From: Onthomonas sp964456525
GTDB taxonomy: Bacteria; Bacillota; Clostridia; Oscillospirales; Oscillospiraceae
Assembly: GCA_964456525.1 (NCBI GenBank)
Contig: CAYWAP010000005.1
Location: 1 to 64,000, forward strand
Reading direction: 5' to 3'
Length of the DNA stretch: 64,000 bases
Shown piece after piece: positions 63,426-64,000 of the stretch; the first letter of the stretch is position 1, and the number at the start of each line of letters is the position of its first letter. The notes under the pieces were generated by a model. It did not search any database. It saw only the letters and a program-made list of their open reading frames with translations, and had not been told where the DNA came from. The position numbers were made by a program, and so were the translations under genes.

Positions 63426-64000
63426 ATGAACATCATTATTGACGCAATGGGCGGAGATTTCGCCCCGGCAGAACCGGTTCGCGGCGCTTTGCAAGCCCAC
63501 AAGGAATTTGGCTGCGACATCACCCTCGTGGGCAAAGAGGAGGAAATCCGGAAAGCGCTGCAAGCGGACGGCGTGAATGAACTTCCCGACGGGATTCAGA
63601 TTGTCCACGCCAGCGAAGTGATCGAGATCTGCGACGACCCGGCCCGGGCCTGTCTGCGGAAAAAGGATTCCTCCATGTCCGTGGGCCTGAAGATGCTGCG
63701 GGATGGCCAGGGAGATGCCTTTATCTCCGCTGGCAGCACCGGCGCGCTGCTCTCCGGCGCCACCCTGCTAATCAAGCGGATCCGTGGCATCAAACGGGCT
63801 GCGGTGGCCCCCGTTGTCCCCACGGGCAACGGATTTTCCATGCTGATGGATGCCGGTGCCAACGCTGAATGCACCGCCGAATATATGTTGCAGTTCGCCT
63901 ATATGGGCAGCTTTTACATGGAAAAGGTCATGGGAATTCCGCACCCCCGGATCGGCCTGCTGAACATCGGCGCCGAACCCAGCAAGGGCACCGATTTGTA
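63426..64000 (+). CDS. plsX: Phosphate acyltransferase PlsX, partial (C-terminus beyond window)
   Basis: Soluble enzyme that converts acyl-ACP to acyl-phosphate for phospholipid synthesis. The 191 residues visible include the start MNIIIDAMGGDFAP, ISAGSTGALLSG and DAGANAECTAEYM, all typical. AAAGGAG precedes the ATG. In Firmicutes plsX is usually followed by fabD, fabG or acpP; the window ends before that. Confidence 0.95.
   Translation, partial: MNIIIDAMGGDFAPAEPVRGALQAHKEFGCDITLVGKEEEIRKALQADGVNELPDGIQIVHASEVIEICDDPARACLRKKDSSMSVGLKMLRDGQGDAFISAGSTGALLSGATLLIKRIRGIKRAAVAPVVPTGNGFSMLMDAGANAECTAEYMLQFAYMGSFYMEKVMGIPHPRIGLLNIGAEPSKGTDL

Overview
The window looks like a chromosomal segment of a Gram-positive, anaerobic, GC-rich Clostridia member, most probably of the Oscillospiraceae/Flavonifractor-like group. 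The reasons are the gene content: a YunB sporulation protein, rubrerythrin, an NfnAB-type pair, a giant 2-hydroxyacyl-CoA dehydratase activase fusion, a T-box in front of pheST, IreB, and DUF4364, DUF1015 and DUF3048 proteins. Promoters are sigma-A-like (TTGACA/TTGCAA/TTGAAA, 17-18 nt, TATAAT-like) and ribosome binding sites are GGAGG-rich. The taxon is inferred from content only. I see no rRNA, tRNA, insertion sequence, prophage or CRISPR array; this is mostly housekeeping chromosome.

Layout. 1-679 is the start of a leftward exopolysaccharide (Wzz/YveK-type) gene cut by the window edge. 1230-2540 holds nudC and an MmcQ/YjbR gene. 2753-6598 is a tightly overlapping leftward operon (Lrp regulator, aminotransferase, DUF1015, ispE). 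7148-11413 holds a CdaR-type regulator, rsuA, ptsI and a TSCPD protein; 11577-12113 is rubrerythrin. 12425-12922 is an odd acidic lipoprotein. 13021-17366 is a leftward run with a small membrane protein, NAD(P)HX dehydratase, a lipoprotein, alanine racemase, a chloramphenicol-acetyltransferase-like gene and a MazF/EndoA toxin. A divergent promoter pair separates it from the T-box-controlled pheS-pheT operon (17466-21657), followed by an ABC exporter.

23586-32809 holds an alpha/beta hydrolase with a GIY-YIG protein, dus, ung, ireB, an unknown 97-aa gene, a secreted SH3/NlpC-P60 hydrolase with a 55-serine linker, a CmpB-like membrane protein with DUF4364, and a YerB-like lipoprotein. 33121-38204 holds the 1465-aa activase fusion and a sugar acetyltransferase. 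38350-43895 is leftward: a split TauE/SafE transporter, a VOC protein, an MBL-fold hydrolase, NfnB and NfnA, and an aminotransferase.

44152-52713 is a leftward cluster led by murD, with three M42 peptidase genes, a methionine gamma-lyase-like gene, yunB and ligA. 52991-55044 holds thrH and a glycerate-kinase-like gene. From 55264 to the right edge runs a rightward series: potassium uptake (ktrB, ktrA), an rRNA/tRNA methyltransferase, dprA, topA, trmFO and plsX (cut by the edge).

The most notable observations are a middle M42 peptidase that has lost most of its metal ligands, a PheT with what looks like a second tRNA-binding OB domain, a TauE/SafE transporter encoded as two half genes, a MazF toxin with no visible antitoxin, and the polyserine cell-wall hydrolase. 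I found no clear defence system or wholly new multi-gene system.
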